Positions 9,214 to 17,940 are shown, counted from the first letter of the stretch. The stretch is DNA of 64,000 nucleotides from Amycolatopsis jiangsuensis (GCF_014204865.1 NZ_JACHMG010000001.1:4428501-4492500), one strand, 5' to 3'. Numbers and translations are program-made. The notes: generated by a model from the letters alone, not told the origin.

Positions 9214-9325
9214 GCCGCGACTTCGTCGCGGCGGCGAGATCGCCTGGGAGCCGATTTCTTCCCTCCCGATTCGCTCGGCCTGGGGCCGATCGAATCACTC
9301 GGTCCAGAAATCGGCGCGATCTCGC
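9214..9325 (-). other. Extended stem-loop structure in the rplK-rplA spacer
   Basis: Nested inverted repeats fill more than half of the spacer. An 8-bp hairpin at 9214-9232 (GCCGCGAC, 3-nt loop) is followed by a long stem. Its arms are GCGAGATCGC (9234-9243) with GCGATCTCGC (9316-9325), then GCCGATTTCT (9250-9259) with AGAAATCGGC (9306-9315), then GATTCG (9268-9273) with CGAATC (9291-9296) and TCGGCC (9275-9280) with GGCCGA (9284-9289). No open frame is expected here. Confidence 0.8.
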
Positions 9326-9344
9326 GGGCGACCCACCTCGGGAA

Positions 9345-9779
9345 TCAATCCCCGACGGTGATGCCCATGCTGCGCGCGGTGCCGGCGATGATCTTCGCGG
9401 CCTGGTCGATGTCCTGGGCGTTGAGGTCGGTCTCCTTGGTCTTCGCGATCTCGCGGACCTGGTCCCAGCTGACCTTGGCGACCTTGGTCTTGTGCGGCTC
9501 GCCCGAGCCCTTCTCCACGCCCGCGGCCTTCAGCAGCAGCTTCGCGGCCGGCGGCGTCTTCAGCTTGAAGTCGAACGACCGGTCCTCGTACACGGAGATC
9601 TCGACCGGGACGACGTCCCCACGCTGCGATTCGGTCGCCGCGTTGTAGGCCTTGCAGAACTCCATGATGTTGACGCCGTGCTGGCCCAGCGCCGGGCCGA
9701 CCGGCGGGGCCGGGTTGGCGGCGCCCGCCTTGATCTGCAGCTTGATGATCGCCGCAAGCTTCTTCTTCTTGGGTGGCAT
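9345..9779 (-). CDS. rplK: Ribosomal protein L11
   Basis: L11 is part of the GTPase-associated centre and is needed for RelA activation. The 144-residue product begins [20 protein letters not shown], has the Pro-rich switch [20 protein letters not shown] at about 22-41 and ends [12 protein letters not shown]. It lies 80 bases after nusG; that gap contains a short hairpin (about 9806-9838). Confidence 0.98.
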   Translation of the reverse strand: MPPKKKKLAAIIKLQIKAGAANPAPPVGPALGQHGVNIMEFCKAYNAATESQRGDVVPVEISVYEDRSFDFKLKTPPAAKLLLKAAGVEKGSGEPHKTKVAKVSWDQVREIAKTKETDLNAQDIDQAAKIIAGTARSMGITVGD

Positions 9780-9859
9780 TACCTTGTGTCCTTCTTACTG
9801 ACGTGAGTCCCCCGCACACCTGCCAGTACGCGGGGACTGCCGGCCGGTATTCCCGGCCG

Positions 9860-10810
9860 TCAGATCTTGGAGACCTGGCTGAACGACAGCTCGACCGGGG
9901 TCTCCCGGCCGAAGATCGACACCAGGACCTTCAGCTTCTGCCCGTCGACGTTGACCTCGGAGATCGTGGCGGGCAGCGTGGCGAACGGGCCGTCCATGAC
10001 GGTGACCGACTCGCCGACCTCGAAGTCGACCTCGACCGCGGGCGCGCCTGCCGGGGCCGCCGCGGCGGTCTCGCCGCCCTTCGCGGCCTTGGCCGGGGCT
10101 TCCTTCTCGACCTGCGGCGCGAGGAACTTCAGCACCTCGTCCACGGTCAGCGGCGACGGCCGCGAGGTGGCGCCGACGAACCCGGTGACGCCAGGGGTGT
10201 TGCGCACCGCGCTCCACGAGGCGTCGTTCAGGTCCATCCGGACCAGGATGTAGCCGGGCAGCACCTTGCGCTGCACCTGCTTGCGCTGGCCGTTCTTGAT
10301 CTCGGTGACCTCTTCGGTCGGCACCTCGATCTGGAAGATGTAGTCCTCGACGTCCAGCGTCGTGGTCCGGGTCTCGAGGTTGGTCTTCACCTTGTTCTCG
10401 TACCCGGCGTAGGAGTGCACCACGTACCACTCGCCCGGCGCGGACTGCAGCTCCGCGCGCAGCGCGGCGACCGGGTCGGCCGCCTCGGCAGGCGGCTCCT
10501 GCTCGTCCGCCTCGGCGACCGCGGGCTCGTCGGCCGCGGTTTGGGCCTCCGAAGGGTCGCCGGACTCGCCGTCCTCGGTCTCGTCACCGGCCTCGGCGGT
10601 CTCGCCGTCTTCGGCCTCGGTGCCGGTCTCGCCCGCGGCGGTCTCGGTGCCGTCCTCGTCGGTGGCGGACTCGTCGACCTCGTCAGCCGCGGCGGGCACC
10701 TCGACGGGCTCGAGGTGGGCGGACTCCTCGTCGCCGAGTGCCGCGTGCACCTGCTCGTCGGAAAGCTCGGTCAGGTCGCGACCGGCTTCTGTGCCGTTGT
10801 CGGAGGTCAC
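9860..10810 (-). CDS. nusG: Transcription elongation factor NusG with acidic N-terminal extension
   Basis: NusG binds RNA polymerase and couples transcription to Rho or the ribosome. The NGN domain runs from about residue 127 ([20 protein letters not shown]) to 232 and includes [16 protein letters not shown]. The KOW domain is at about 262-300 ([20 protein letters not shown]). Two things are unusual. The first ~120 residues are an acidic, low-complexity extension rich in Glu, Asp, Ala and Thr. The NGN-KOW linker also carries an Ala/Gly-rich insert at about 236-258 ([18 protein letters not shown]). The gene lies between secE and rplK, as is usual. Confidence 0.96.
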   Translation of the reverse strand: MTSDNGTEAGRDLTELSDEQVHAALGDEESAHLEPVEVPAAADEVDESATDEDGTETAAGETGTEAEDGETAEAGDETEDGESGDPSEAQTAADEPAVAEADEQEPPAEAADPVAALRAELQSAPGEWYVVHSYAGYENKVKTNLETRTTTLDVEDYIFQIEVPTEEVTEIKNGQRKQVQRKVLPGYILVRMDLNDASWSAVRNTPGVTGFVGATSRPSPLTVDEVLKFLAPQVEKEAPAKAAKGGETAAAAPAGAPAVEVDFEVGESVTVMDGPFATLPATISEVNVDGQKLKVLVSIFGRETPVELSFSQVSKI

Positions 10811-10879
10811 GTTCCGTCCTCTCAGTTGATCACTTGCCGGGCTCGGTCAGGCCGGCCCGCGCGGCGCGGTGTGCGCCCC

Positions 10880-11317
10880 TCAGCCGAAGACCAGCCCGAC
10901 GAGCTGTTTGAAGCCCAGGTCGAGCCCGCTCACGAGGGCCACCATGAACACCACGAACACCAGCACGACCGCGGTGTAGGTGACCATCTGCTTCCGGTTG
11001 GGCCAGATCACCTTCCGCAGCTCCGCCCAGACCTCGCGGATGAAGCGCATGATCCGGGCGAACACCGAAGCCTTCTTCGGCTTCCGGTCCCGCTTGGGGG
11101 TCGGCGCGCCCTTGGCGTCCGGGGCGGGCTTCGCGACCTTGTCGCCCGCCTTGCCGGACGGCCGGGTCGAGCCCGGCCGGGCCTCGGACTTGCCGGCCGG
11201 CCGAGCGGAGGCCCGGCGCTCGCGTCGAGCTGCCGCGGTGCTCGGGCGGGATTCGACGCCGGACTGCTCGCCCGACTCGTCCTGCTCGTGCTCGCCGCTG
11301 GCGTCGCTGTCGCTCAC
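10880..11317 (-). CDS. secE: Preprotein translocase subunit SecE with basic N-terminal extension
   Basis: SecE clamps the SecY channel in the membrane. The GTG start at 11317 sits behind GGAGGA; earlier codons in the frame would overlap tRNA-Trp. Of the 145 residues, the first ~82 are a low-complexity extension that shifts from acidic to basic (Ser/Glu, then Arg/Pro/Lys). The conserved core follows: amphipathic helix [24 protein letters not shown], and one membrane span at 113-131. It lies directly downstream of tRNA-Trp and upstream of nusG. Confidence 0.95.
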   Translation of the reverse strand: MSDSDASGEHEQDESGEQSGVESRPSTAAARRERRASARPAGKSEARPGSTRPSGKAGDKVAKPAPDAKGAPTPKRDRKPKKASVFARIMRFIREVWAELRKVIWPNRKQMVTYTAVVLVFVVFMVALVSGLDLGFKQLVGLVFG

Positions 11318-11349
11318 GACCACTCCTCCGCTCCACCAGTTCCCGTACG

Positions 11350-11422
<73 letters not shown>

Positions 11423-11846
11423 GTGGAGCCCGGTCTCCCGGGCTCCGGAGGACGCATTCCATCATCCCCACCATCAGGCGGGGATGACCGTAGTGCGTTC
11501 CGAGTTCCGAAGTCTACGGCAAGCCGGTCGACCGCCCGCAACCGCGCCCCCTCGACCGCGGTCCGGCCGCGCCGCGGCACCCACCGGAGCACTCCGGCCG
11601 ACTTCCGGACCGGGGCGAAAAATATCACTCGATCGTGTCAGTATGAGCCCGTGCCCCCTGCTCGGCCGATCACGCGGCCGCCTCCCCGGACGGCCGGTCA
11701 CCGTAGCGGCACCACCGGTCGAACCCGGTACCGGGCAAGCGAAACCTCTTCAGAACCGCCGAATTTCCGGACCGCGCCAGGGAGAGCTCTCCGGTCGTAG
11801 GTGATCAACGTTGTCCGTAAAGGCAAATCCTGCCCAAGGAGATCAG
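11423..11846. other. Intergenic region between tRNA-Trp and the F420 oxidoreductase
   Basis: No convincing gene. It holds the promoter region for the leftward tRNA-Trp-secE transcript and the rightward oxidoreductase. An 8-bp hairpin (TCATCCCC at 11462-11469 with GGGGATGA at 11480-11487) lies just upstream of the tRNA. An AT-rich patch at about 11620-11645 is the only marked composition change. Confidence 0.5.
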
Positions 11847-12752
11847 GTGACCACACTCCAGCTCGGGCTCGCCCTCCCGCAGTACGGCGCCCTCGCCGAC
11901 CCGGCCGCGATCGCCGGGTTCGCCGCCTCGGCCGAAGCACTCGGCTACGCCTCGCTGTGGGTGGGCGACCGGCTGCTCGCCCCGGTCGCGCCGTCGGACC
12001 GTTATCCGGGCGGCGGGACGGCGGAGCGACCCTACCCTCCGGAGTTCGCCCGGTTCGTCGACCCGTTCGTCGCGCTCACCGTCGCCGCGAGTGCCACGAA
12101 GACGGTCCGGCTGGGGTCGAGCACGCTCAGCGGTCCGCTGTACTCGCCGGTCCTGCTGGCCCGCACGGCGACCTCGCTCGACCGGCTCTCCGGCGGCAGG
12201 CTGGACCTCGGGCTCGGCCTGTCGTGGCTGCGGGACGAGTACACCGCCGCCGGGGTGCCGTGGCGTGGCCGTGGTGCCCGGCTCGACGAGCTGATCGAGG
12301 TCCTGCGCACGATCTGGACCGCCGATCCGGCGGGCCACCACAGTGGCCGCTGGGAGATTCCGGACTCCCGGTTCGACCTGCGCCCGATGCAGCGGCCGCA
12401 TCCACCGGTGCTGGTCGGCGGCATGTCGGATGCCGCGCTGCGCCGGGTGGGCAGGCTCGCCGACGGCTGGCTGCCCACCCGGCTGCCCGCCGACGTGCTC
12501 GGTCGGATGTGGGCAGTGGTCACCGAGTCGGCGGAGCGAGCCGGCCGCGACCCGGGACGGCTGCGGCGGGTGCTGCGGCTCAACCCCGTTCCGGGCTCCG
12601 CCTGCGCGAGTGTCGCGGACGTCGCGACCCAGCTCAAGGAGGCAGTGGCCGAGGGCTACCGGGAAGCTCTGGTGGACCTGCACTACCTCGCCGGCGACGT
12701 GGGACAGGCGCTGGACCTCGCGGACGAGCTGTTCACGGCCGTCCAGCGGTGA
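11847..12752 (+). CDS. LLM-class F420-dependent oxidoreductase
   Basis: This is a luciferase-like monooxygenase/F420-dependent reductase of the TIM-barrel type; the substrate is unknown. The 301-residue protein starts with GTG at 11847 behind AAGGAG. Typical elements are the N-terminal LQLGLALPQYG, SLWVGDRLLAP, the strand DRLSGGRLDLGLGLSWLRDE and the F420-phosphate region RPHPPVLVGGMSDAALRRVGR at about 185-205. It stands alone, divergent from the tRNA-Trp-secE unit. Confidence 0.88.
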   Translation: MTTLQLGLALPQYGALADPAAIAGFAASAEALGYASLWVGDRLLAPVAPSDRYPGGGTAERPYPPEFARFVDPFVALTVAASATKTVRLGSSTLSGPLYSPVLLARTATSLDRLSGGRLDLGLGLSWLRDEYTAAGVPWRGRGARLDELIEVLRTIWTADPAGHHSGRWEIPDSRFDLRPMQRPHPPVLVGGMSDAALRRVGRLADGWLPTRLPADVLGRMWAVVTESAERAGRDPGRLRRVLRLNPVPGSACASVADVATQLKEAVAEGYREALVDLHYLAGDVGQALDLADELFTAVQR

Positions 12753-12852
12753 ACGCCCTTTCGCCGACCACCCGCGAAACCGGCAGCTCAGGTAACCCCT
12801 GATCACCCGAAAGCGGGTCGTCGCCGGGGTCCGGTGCCGGTAGAAACGTCTC

Positions 12853-13758
12853 GTGGCGGCCAAGAAGAGTGGTGGATGTGGGTTGCTGGTCCTGGTCGTC
12901 GTGGCCGGGTTGCTCGGGGTCGGCTACTACAAGTCGAAGCACGGATCGTCCACCGCGCCGCCTTCGGGTGCGGACACCGGCGGCGGCTCGGGCCGGTACG
13001 TGGCGCTGGGCGACTCGTACACGTCCGCGCCGCACATCGGCAAGCGAGCGGGCACGCCGGCCGGCTGCGACCGTTCGGACACCAACTACCCGCACCTGGT
13101 GTCCGCGAAGGTCCGGCCGGCCGAGTTCGTGGACGTCAGCTGCAGCGGCGCGACCACTGCCGACCTCAGCTCCGCGCAGTCCACGCGGAGCGGCACAAAC
13201 CCGCCGCAGCTCGACGCCGTCACGTCCGCCACCACGCTGGTCACCCTGGGCATCGGCGGCAACGACGTGGGCTTCATCGCGCTGGCGCCCAGCTGCGTGA
13301 CCTCGCACGCGAAGAGCGCACCCTGCCACGACCGGCTGACCGCGGGCGGCCACGACCAGCTCGCCGACCGGATCGCCACGACGGCGAACCGGGTCGGCGT
13401 GGTGCTCGACAAGATCCACTCCAGGGCCCCGAAAGCACAGGTGATCGTGGTCGGCTACCCCACCGTGCTCCCGGACGGCGAAGGCTGCTGGCCGACGCTG
13501 CCGATCGGCTCCGGGGACGTGGCCTACCTGCGCGACGAGCTGGCCGGGCTCAACGACGCGCTGGCCGCGCAGGCCAAGGCGCACGATTCCGGGTTCGCCG
13601 ACACCGCCGGTGTGAGCAAGGGCCACGACGTGTGCACCGACTCGAGCGTCCGCTGGGTCGAGGGTCTCGTACCGACCTCACCCGCCGCCGCCCTGCACCC
13701 GAACGCACGCGGCGCGGAGGGGATGGCGGACGTGGTGGAGTCCCTGGTCGGTTCCTGA
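12853..13758 (+). CDS. Membrane-anchored SGNH/GDSL-family hydrolase
   Basis: This is an extracytoplasmic esterase or lipase of the SGNH fold, 301 residues. One membrane-anchor or uncleaved signal segment (GLLVLVVVAGLLGVGYY) is followed by a Gly/Ser-rich linker. Block I is GDSYTSAP (Ser about 55), block III is GIGGND (Asn about 137), and the C-terminal LHPNARG carries the catalytic His. Six or more Cys in the outer domain suggest disulfides. The GTG at 12853 lacks a clear ribosome site. It resembles the Streptomyces/Amycolatopsis SGNH lipases; the substrate is unknown. Confidence 0.88.
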   Translation: MAAKKSGGCGLLVLVVVAGLLGVGYYKSKHGSSTAPPSGADTGGGSGRYVALGDSYTSAPHIGKRAGTPAGCDRSDTNYPHLVSAKVRPAEFVDVSCSGATTADLSSAQSTRSGTNPPQLDAVTSATTLVTLGIGGNDVGFIALAPSCVTSHAKSAPCHDRLTAGGHDQLADRIATTANRVGVVLDKIHSRAPKAQVIVVGYPTVLPDGEGCWPTLPIGSGDVAYLRDELAGLNDALAAQAKAHDSGFADTAGVSKGHDVCTDSSVRWVEGLVPTSPAAALHPNARGAEGMADVVESLVGS

Positions 13759-13764
13759 CCGAAG

Positions 13765-14163
13765 TCAGGGACGGACGAGCGCCTGTGGTTTGCCCAGTAC
13801 CGTCCTGCCCTCGAACTTGACCACCAGGTCGACGCGGGCCAGTCCGTCGTCGGTGAGGGCGCCGACCTTGCCGGTGACCTCGACCAGCGCGCCCTCGTCG
13901 TGGTCCGGGACGACGACGGGGCGGGTGAAGCGGGCGCTGAAGTCGACCAGCCGGGCCGGGTCGCCGAGCCAGTCGGTGACGATGCGTCCGGACAGCGCCA
14001 TGGTGAGCATGCCGTGCGCGATCACGTCCGGCAGGCCGACGCCGGTGGCGAACCGCTCGTTCCAGTGGATGGGGTTGAAGTCGAGCGAGGCACCGGCGTA
14101 GCGGACGAGCTGGTCGCGGGTGAGCCGCACCTGCAGCGGGGGCAGTTCGTCACCGACGTTCAC
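13765..14163 (-). CDS. hadB: MaoC-type (R)-hydratase, HadB-like catalytic subunit
   Basis: This is the catalytic half of a heterodimeric (3R)-hydroxyacyl-ACP dehydratase. In mycobacteria HadAB acts in FAS-II; here it probably dehydrates a fatty acyl intermediate. The 132-residue hot-dog fold protein has the dyad in LDFNPIHWN (Asp about 28, His about 33) and the strand PDVIAHGMLTMALSGRIV. The GTG at 14163 overlaps the hadA stop (GTGA), so the subunits are co-translated. Confidence 0.9.
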   Translation of the reverse strand: MNVGDELPPLQVRLTRDQLVRYAGASLDFNPIHWNERFATGVGLPDVIAHGMLTMALSGRIVTDWLGDPARLVDFSARFTRPVVVPDHDEGALVEVTGKVGALTDDGLARVDLVVKFEGRTVLGKPQALVRP

Positions 14164-14609
14164 GCGTCCTCCCCTCGCACCACGAGCTGCGCCCGGGTGG
14201 TGCACACGAGCTCGCCACCGGAATCGGTGATCTCCGCGTGCAGGTTGATGAAGTCGTTGCCCGCGCGGGCCATGATGCCCTCGATCCGGGCAGAGATCTC
14301 CAGCACGTCGCCGGCGTGCACCGGCCGCTCGTAGCGGAATCCCTGGTCGCCATGGACCATCCGGGAGTAGTCGAGCCCGAGCGCCGGATCGGACACGATG
14401 CTGTTGATCTTCGGCAGGTTCAGCAGGGTGAGGAAGGTGGGCGGCGCGAGCACGTCGGGGTGGCCCGCCGCGCGCGCGGCGGCGGGATCGTGGAAGAGCG
14501 GGTTGGGGTCGCCGATCGCGTCGGCGAACTCACGGATCTTCTCCCGGCTCACGTGGTACTTCTCGACCGGCGGATAGCTCCGCCCGGTGAAAGTCTGGTC
14601 CAAAGGCAC
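14160..14609 (-). CDS. hadA: MaoC-type dehydratase, HadA-like non-catalytic subunit
   Basis: This is the partner of HadB. The 149-residue hot-dog domain protein has FADAIGDPNPLFHDPAAARA at about residues 28-47, RMVHGDQGFRYERPVHAGD at about 83-101 and a C-terminal TTRAQLVVRGEDA. It lacks the Asp-His dyad of HadB, as HadA does. The GTG at 14609 has no canonical ribosome site. It follows rpmG as in mycobacteria, but no hadC is present. Confidence 0.88.
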   Translation of the reverse strand: MPLDQTFTGRSYPPVEKYHVSREKIREFADAIGDPNPLFHDPAAARAAGHPDVLAPPTFLTLLNLPKINSIVSDPALGLDYSRMVHGDQGFRYERPVHAGDVLEISARIEGIMARAGNDFINLHAEITDSGGELVCTTRAQLVVRGEDA

Positions 14610-14665
14610 GCAAGGAGGCTAACCGACCACGGTCCCCTGCCGGACGCGTACCGCGAACAGCGAGA

Positions 14666-14694
14666 AGCCGCCCCGGCACGTGGCCGGGACGGCT
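14666..14694 (-). terminator. Terminator hairpin after rpmG
   Basis: AGCCGCCCCGGC (14666-14677) pairs with GCCGGGACGGCT (14683-14694) with one mismatch and a 5-nt loop, 26 bases after the rpmG stop. It has no U-tract. It separates the tRNA-rpmG unit from hadA. Confidence 0.7.
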
Positions 14695-14719
14695 CCTCGG
14701 AAGCGATGACAGGTGTGCG

Positions 14720-14884
14720 TCAGCGGGTCTCTTTGTGAGTCCGGTGCGTACCGCAGTTCGGGCAGAACTTCTTCATCTCCAGGCGATCCGGGTTGTTGCG
14801 CCGGTTCTTCTTGGTGATGTAGTTGCGGTGCTTGCACTCCTCGCACGCCAGCGTGATCTTGGGTCGCACGTCGGTGGCAGCCAC
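14720..14884 (-). CDS. rpmG: Ribosomal protein L33
   Basis: This is a small 50S protein, 54 residues. Reading from the GTG at 14884 gives [20 protein letters not shown], then [20 protein letters not shown] and [14 protein letters not shown] before TGA at 14720. The two Cys pairs (CEEC, CPNC) form a zinc ribbon, so this is the zinc-binding C+ form rather than a C- paralogue. An AAGGA ribosome site precedes the start. It lies 49 bases downstream of tRNA-Met, as in mycobacteria. Confidence 0.96.
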   Translation of the reverse strand: MAATDVRPKITLACEECKHRNYITKKNRRNNPDRLEMKKFCPNCGTHRTHKETR

Positions 14885-14933
14885 AGCGTTTCCTTCTCTC
14901 TCAGATCCGGGGGCCAGCCCCGTGGGTACCGCG

Positions 14934-15006
14934 TAGCGGTGGCCGGACTTGAACCGGCGACACAGCGATTATGAGCCGCTTGCTCTGCCAACTGAGCTAC
15001 ACCGCC
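14934..15006 (-). tRNA. trnM: tRNA-Met (anticodon CAT, elongator type)
   Basis: A full cloverleaf has acceptor GGCGGTG with CACCGCT (a terminal G-U pair), anticodon loop CTCATAA and T-arm GGTTCAAGTCC. The paired 1-72 position argues for the elongator rather than the initiator. The discriminator is A and CCA is not encoded. Confidence 0.95.
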
Positions 15007-15060
15007 CTGCGTGACATCCCCACCCGCGCAACCCCACCCAGCCGCACCCGGCTTGGGGGT

Positions 15061-15157
15061 CCAGGGGGCTTGCCCCCTGGCGGGGGTCTGGGGGTTCGAC
15101 CCCCAGATGGACGCCGCGAAGCGAGCCAGGCCCGTGATTTCCACGGGCAAGGCTCGC
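15061..15157. repeat. Three consecutive hairpins between tRNA-Thr and tRNA-Met
   Basis: Stem 1 is CCAGGGGG with CCCCCTGG (15061-15080, loop CTTG). Stem 2 is CTGGGGGT with ACCCCCAG (15088-15106, loop TCG). Stem 3 is nested: GCGAGCC (15121-15127) with GGCTCGC (15151-15157), enclosing GCCCGTG (15130-15136) with CACGGGC (15142-15148). Together they look like a palindromic intergenic repeat inserted between two tRNA genes. Confidence 0.8.
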
Positions 15158-15166
15158 CGACTCGCG

Positions 15167-15239
15167 AGCCCCTTTACGGAATCGAACCGTAGACCTTCTC
15201 CTTACCATGGAGACGCTCTGCCGACTGAGCTAAAGGGGC
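15167..15239 (-). tRNA. trnT: tRNA-Thr (anticodon GGT)
   Basis: A full cloverleaf has acceptor GCCCCTT with AAGGGGC, D-arm GCTCAGTCGGCAGAGC, anticodon stem TCTCC with GGAGA, loop ATGGTAA and T-arm CGGTTCGATTCCG. The discriminator is U and CCA is not encoded. It is the first gene of the leftward tRNA-rpmG transcript. Confidence 0.95.
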
Positions 15240-15318
15240 CTGCCTCTTGCGAGGACTTGGAAAGGTTAGCAAGGGGCTTCACCCGTCGGTGCAACCGGGG
15301 TCGGGTTACCGCGAAACC

Positions 15319-17940
15319 TCAGGTCAGCAGGGTCAGCACGGTCTCCGAATGCCGTCCCGGCGAGCGGGCCGTGCGGGCCTGCAGCCAGGCCTCCAGCCGG
15401 TCCTCCGGCAACGGGCGCGAGATCAGGTACCCCTGGGCCACGTCACAGCCCATCGCCTCCAGCTGGTCGCGCGCGACGTCCTCTTCGACGCCTTCGGCGA
15501 CCACCGTGAGGCCCAGCGAGTGGCCGAGTTCGACGATCGAGCGCACCACCGCGAGGTCGCCGAGGTCGGTGCCCATGCCGAGGACGAAGCTCTTGTCGAT
15601 CTTCACCTGGTCCACCGGCAGCTGGCGCAGGTAGGCCAGCGACGAGTAGCCGGTGCCGAAGTCGTCCACGGCCAGTTCGATGCCCAGCGAATGCAGCTCA
15701 CGCAGGATCGGCAGCGCCTTCTGCGGGTCCGACATCACCCCGGACTCGGTCAGCTCGAAGGTGAGCAGTTCCGGGGGCACGCCGAAGCGTTCCAGCTCGC
15801 GCTGCACCTTCGCCGGGAAGTCCTCGTCGCCCAGGTTGCGCACGGACAGGTTCACCGCGGCGGAGATGCGCAGGCCCTCGTCGAGCCACTTGCGCACCCG
15901 CCGGAGGGATTCCTCCAGCACGAAGGACGTCAGCACGCCGATCAGGCCGGCCGCCTCGATCGCCGGCACGAACTCGTCCGGGCCGAGCCTGCCGAACTCC
16001 GGGTGCACCCAGCGCACCAGCGCCTCCACACCCGCCACCTGCCGGTTCGGCAGGGTGATCTTGGGCTGGTAGTGCACCGACACGTGCCCGTCTTCGAGCG
16101 ACTGCCGGAACTGCGTGACCATCTGGAACCGGCGCAGGAAGATCTGCCCCATGCTCGGCACGTAGCCGCGCACCTCGTCACCGCCACGGGTGGCGCGCAC
16201 GGCGACGTCGGCTCGTTGCAGCATGCCGTCCACGTCCACCTCGCCCGCCTCACCGGAGGAGCTTGCGTAGCCGATCATCGCGTTGGCCTCGACGGAAAGC
16301 CGGTCCACCGGGTACGGCGCGGACAGCTGCACCCGCAGCCGCTCGGCGACCAGGTGCGCGTTGTCGTTCGTGCAGTCCACCAGCAACGCGACGAAGGAGG
16401 CGCCCTCGAGCCGGGCGAGCGGCACGTCCGGGCCGAGCGCGTCGCGGATGCGGCGGCCGGCCGCGATCACCATCCGGTCCGCCCACGAGTAGCCGAGGGC
16501 GTCGCTGACCGTGGAGAACACGTCGAGGTCGATGCGCAGCACCACGACTTCGGCGGACTCGCGCAGCGGGTCCTTGGCGACCTGCTGGAAGCCGGGCCGG
16601 TTGAGGTGACCGGTGAGCGGGTCGTGGTAGGCGTCGTGCCGGAGCGTCGCGAGCAGCCGCCGGTTGTCCAGTGACGTCGCGAGGTGGCTGGCCATCGTGC
16701 CGAGCAGCTGCACGTCGTACTTGCCGAAACCGCGCCAGCGCGAGAGCCGGTCGTGCGCCTCGGCGATGCCGAGCAGCTGGTTGGCACTGCGCAACGGCAC
16801 CACGAGTGCTTCCTGCGCGCCACGGTCGAGCAGTGCGGCGCGGACGTCGGGGTTCGCCTCGGTGATCCGGAAGTGCCGGACGTGCGCGCCGGGAAGGCGC
16901 AGCAGCGGATCGTCGGCGTTCGGATCGATCGCGGGCAGGTCGTCGCCCGCGACGACGACGCGCATCGGGTCGTCCGCCTCCAGCCGCAGCCGCAGTACGA
17001 CGCGTCCCGCGGCCAGCTGGTCCTTGATCCGCTCCGCGATCGTGGCCCACTCCCGCACGTCGACGCCGCCGACGAGGTCCTCACCGCGGCTGGCCGGGCG
17101 GGCCGCGGCCTGCTGCCCGGACCGCGCGACCATCAGGCTCACGTCCGAAAGCGCTTCCATGTCCCGCTGTTCCCGCAGCAGGTCGGAGTAGGCCCAGTAC
17201 AGCGCGGTCAGGCCGAGGAACACGGCCAGTACCAGCGGCCAGGCCTGCGGGGTGTTCGAGATGACGAGGTAGCCGGACAGGCCGACCGAGGCGTTCACGA
17301 AGCCCACGACGAGGATGCGGCCGGTGAGCCGGATCGCCGTGCTGACCCGCATCCGGCGGCGCAGCACGCGGACCGCGGCCAGCGCCAGCAGCGTGCTCAC
17401 CAGCGGCGCGGTGAGCGTGCCGGCCAGCGCCGCGACCCACGGCATGGAGCTTCCGCCCACCGCGTGGGTGACGAGGCCGGCCACCGCGAACGCGCCGGTG
17501 ATCTCGAGCAGGAACGCGCCCGCGTTGTAGAGGACCCGGCCGGCGACCTTGCGGGCCAGCAGCGTGCCGATGCCGGCCACCAGGTGCGCGGCCAGCACGA
17601 CCTCGAACGGCGCCACGAAGAAACCGATTACCAGCGGAATTTCGGTGAACGAGATGGTCCAGGAAATCCCGCTGCGCACGTCGACGTTGATGCCGAGCTG
17701 TTCGGCGAGCAGGAAGGCCAGCGCCAGCACCGGGCCGATCCACCAGAGCTTGGCCGAACCGTCGAAGGGCAGCCAGGTGCCGACCGCGAACGCGGCGACG
17801 ATGCCCAGCGTCAGCACGACGAACGTGTAGACGCGGAAGCGGCTCTCGTCGGTGCGGGAATCGGTCAACGCCCCGGCCGCGGCGCCCCCCTTGCCCTTGG
17901 CCCCGGATGCGGCACCGGCATGGGCGTTGCTGTCCGGCAT
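15319..17940 (-). CDS. Membrane-bound GAF-GGDEF(degenerate)-EAL c-di-GMP phosphodiesterase
   Basis: This 873-residue protein probably degrades c-di-GMP in response to a membrane or GAF signal. The ATG at 17940 follows GGAAGGAAGG. About eight membrane segments fill residues 30-270, and a GAF-like domain lies at about 300-435. The GGDEF domain that follows has LEGASF where GG(D/E)EF should be, so it is unlikely to make c-di-GMP. The EAL domain (from about 635) is intact: EALVRW, NLSVRN, FELTES, VDDFGTGYSS, KIDKSFV, AEGVE and QGYLISRP are all present. It stands alone after the tRNA-Thr region. Confidence 0.9.
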   Translation of the reverse strand: MPDSNAHAGAASGAKGKGGAAAGALTDSRTDESRFRVYTFVVLTLGIVAAFAVGTWLPFDGSAKLWWIGPVLALAFLLAEQLGINVDVRSGISWTISFTEIPLVIGFFVAPFEVVLAAHLVAGIGTLLARKVAGRVLYNAGAFLLEITGAFAVAGLVTHAVGGSSMPWVAALAGTLTAPLVSTLLALAAVRVLRRRMRVSTAIRLTGRILVVGFVNASVGLSGYLVISNTPQAWPLVLAVFLGLTALYWAYSDLLREQRDMEALSDVSLMVARSGQQAAARPASRGEDLVGGVDVREWATIAERIKDQLAAGRVVLRLRLEADDPMRVVVAGDDLPAIDPNADDPLLRLPGAHVRHFRITEANPDVRAALLDRGAQEALVVPLRSANQLLGIAEAHDRLSRWRGFGKYDVQLLGTMASHLATSLDNRRLLATLRHDAYHDPLTGHLNRPGFQQVAKDPLRESAEVVVLRIDLDVFSTVSDALGYSWADRMVIAAGRRIRDALGPDVPLARLEGASFVALLVDCTNDNAHLVAERLRVQLSAPYPVDRLSVEANAMIGYASSSGEAGEVDVDGMLQRADVAVRATRGGDEVRGYVPSMGQIFLRRFQMVTQFRQSLEDGHVSVHYQPKITLPNRQVAGVEALVRWVHPEFGRLGPDEFVPAIEAAGLIGVLTSFVLEESLRRVRKWLDEGLRISAAVNLSVRNLGDEDFPAKVQRELERFGVPPELLTFELTESGVMSDPQKALPILRELHSLGIELAVDDFGTGYSSLAYLRQLPVDQVKIDKSFVLGMGTDLGDLAVVRSIVELGHSLGLTVVAEGVEEDVARDQLEAMGCDVAQGYLISRPLPEDRLEAWLQARTARSPGRHSETVLTLLT

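Noticed and set aside
15088..15106. A tRNA fragment or pseudo-tRNA, because of the T-arm-like GGGTTCGACCC
   Set aside because: No acceptor, D or anticodon arms surround it; it is one stem of the hairpin cassette.
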